A stretch of 64,000 nucleotides of DNA from Streptomyces sp. GKU 895 (lineage in GTDB: Bacteria; Actinomycetota; Actinomycetes; Streptomycetales; Streptomycetaceae): contig MWJO01000010.1 in assembly GCA_002027195.1 (NCBI GenBank), forward strand, positions 1-64,000. Reading direction: 5' to 3'. The notes under the pieces are model-generated. The model saw only the letters and a program-made list of their open reading frames with translations, had not been told where the DNA came from and ran no database searches. Positions 63,511-64,000 of this stretch are shown here, piece after piece. Every line of letters begins with the position of its first letter. Position 1 is the first letter of the stretch. Both the position numbers and the translations under genes were made by a program.

Positions 63511-64000
63511 ATGATCTCTCGCGTACGCGTCTGGCTCAACCGCACGTACGCGGAGAACGTGTTCTTCATGGATCAGCTGCGGAAAAATCCCAGCGATCGC
63601 GCCGTCGAGATCCATGCCACGCACGGCGACGCGGACTCCCCCGTACTGGCCGCCGCCGACACGGCGGACCTGGAGCCGGAGGGCCTCTCCCCCGCCGGGT
63701 ACGTGGAGTACGCGCTCGACCAGTGCCAGCGCCGCGGCATCGACGTCTTCGTGCCCCGGCTGCACCAGTCGGCGATCGTGGCGCACCGGGCCGAGTTCGA
63801 GGCGGTGGGGACGGCACTGCTGGCGCCGCCGCCGGAGGCCGTGGCCGTCTTCGAGGACAAGGTGATCGCCTACGAGGCCGTGCAGGCGATCGGGGTACCG
63901 GTGCCGCCGTGGTTCCGGGTGCGGTCCGCCGACGAACTCGTCGCGGCGGTCGAGGAGTTGGAGGCGGACGGCCACAAGGCGTGCTTCAAGCCGGCGTCCG
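63511..64000 (+). CDS. ATP-grasp protein (3' end outside window)
   Basis: ATG 63511 starts MISRVRVWLNRTYAENVFFMDQLRKNP; 163 residues lie in the window before the edge. A pre-ATP-grasp Rossmann domain (VEIHATHGDADSPVLAAADTADLEPEG, RGIDVFVPRLHQS) is followed by the start of the ATP-grasp fold: FEDKVIAYEAVQAIGVPVPPW and, at the edge, HKACFKPAS. This layout is that of carboxylate-amine ligases related to carbamoyl-phosphate synthase. The partner and product are unknown. A structured leader precedes it. Confidence 0.82.
   Translation, partial: MISRVRVWLNRTYAENVFFMDQLRKNPSDRAVEIHATHGDADSPVLAAADTADLEPEGLSPAGYVEYALDQCQRRGIDVFVPRLHQSAIVAHRAEFEAVGTALLAPPPEAVAVFEDKVIAYEAVQAIGVPVPPWFRVRSADELVAAVEELEADGHKACFKPAS

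Overview
The window is chromosomal DNA from a Streptomyces-type actinomycete. It has very high GC, GTG, ATG and occasionally TTG starts, many 4-base stop/start overlaps, a Wbl protein, Tat-type secreted enzymes, and only two in-frame TTA codons. The order pcaV-pcaHGBL, split NHEJ-type ligase and polymerase, two-domain laccase and wbl resembles, from memory, the SCO67xx region of S. coelicolor. No rRNA, IS element, prophage or CRISPR array was found.

Layout. 1-3.7 kb: a MoxR-like ATPase cut by the window edge, converging on a leucine-rich-repeat gene and an unusual zinc-finger SDR gene. 3.75-3.9 kb: two tRNA-like genes. 4-9.9 kb: an (alpha/alpha)6 glycosidase, a Wbl protein, a VOC protein, and a LacI regulator with a palindromic operator. 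9.9-15.8 kb: a two-domain laccase and a coupled pair of secreted proteins (ThuA-sugar dehydrogenase, and cupredoxin-Ig-DUF1080). 15.8-18 kb: divergent polymerase and ligase genes of LigD type. 18-25.8 kb: a zinc dehydrogenase, a DUF3048 lipoprotein, the protocatechuate block pcaV/pcaHGBL, and an SDR. 25.8-38.3 kb: an HTH-less LAL-type ATPase, a DUF2510 protein, a TetR-controlled PAP2/DMT pair, a secreted phospholipase C, a membrane protein, a damaged MocR gene and a DJ-1 protein. 38.4-44.1 kb: vanillate demethylase (vanA, a 56-residue ORF, vanB) followed by an NMT1-type ABC importer. 44.1-52.2 kb: an alpha-glucan locus (GH87-like enzyme, GH13 glucosidase, CUT1 importer, LacI regulator). 52.3-57.9 kb: a Pot-type importer divergent from a GntR regulator and a soluble Cache protein. 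58-64 kb: an HTH-less MmyB-type sensor, an XRE/HExxH-protein pair, a hydrolase, a phosphopantetheinyl transferase, a metallophosphoesterase and the start of an ATP-grasp gene with a structured leader.

Two themes stand out. One is use of plant-derived aromatics: laccase, VanAB making protocatechuate from vanillate, and PcaHGBL opening the ring and carrying it to beta-ketoadipate. pcaIJF is not in the window. The other is polysaccharide use: the GH87-like/GH13/CUT1/LacI set reads as a self-contained alpha-glucan regulon.

One caution affects every reading of this window. About ten otherwise well-conserved genes each carry an apparent single-base indel, and the mocR gene carries at least three. 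Most look like one-base losses, with two apparent gains, and coding resumes intact in a neighbouring frame. Sequencing or assembly error is the simplest explanation, but real decay cannot be excluded without read data.
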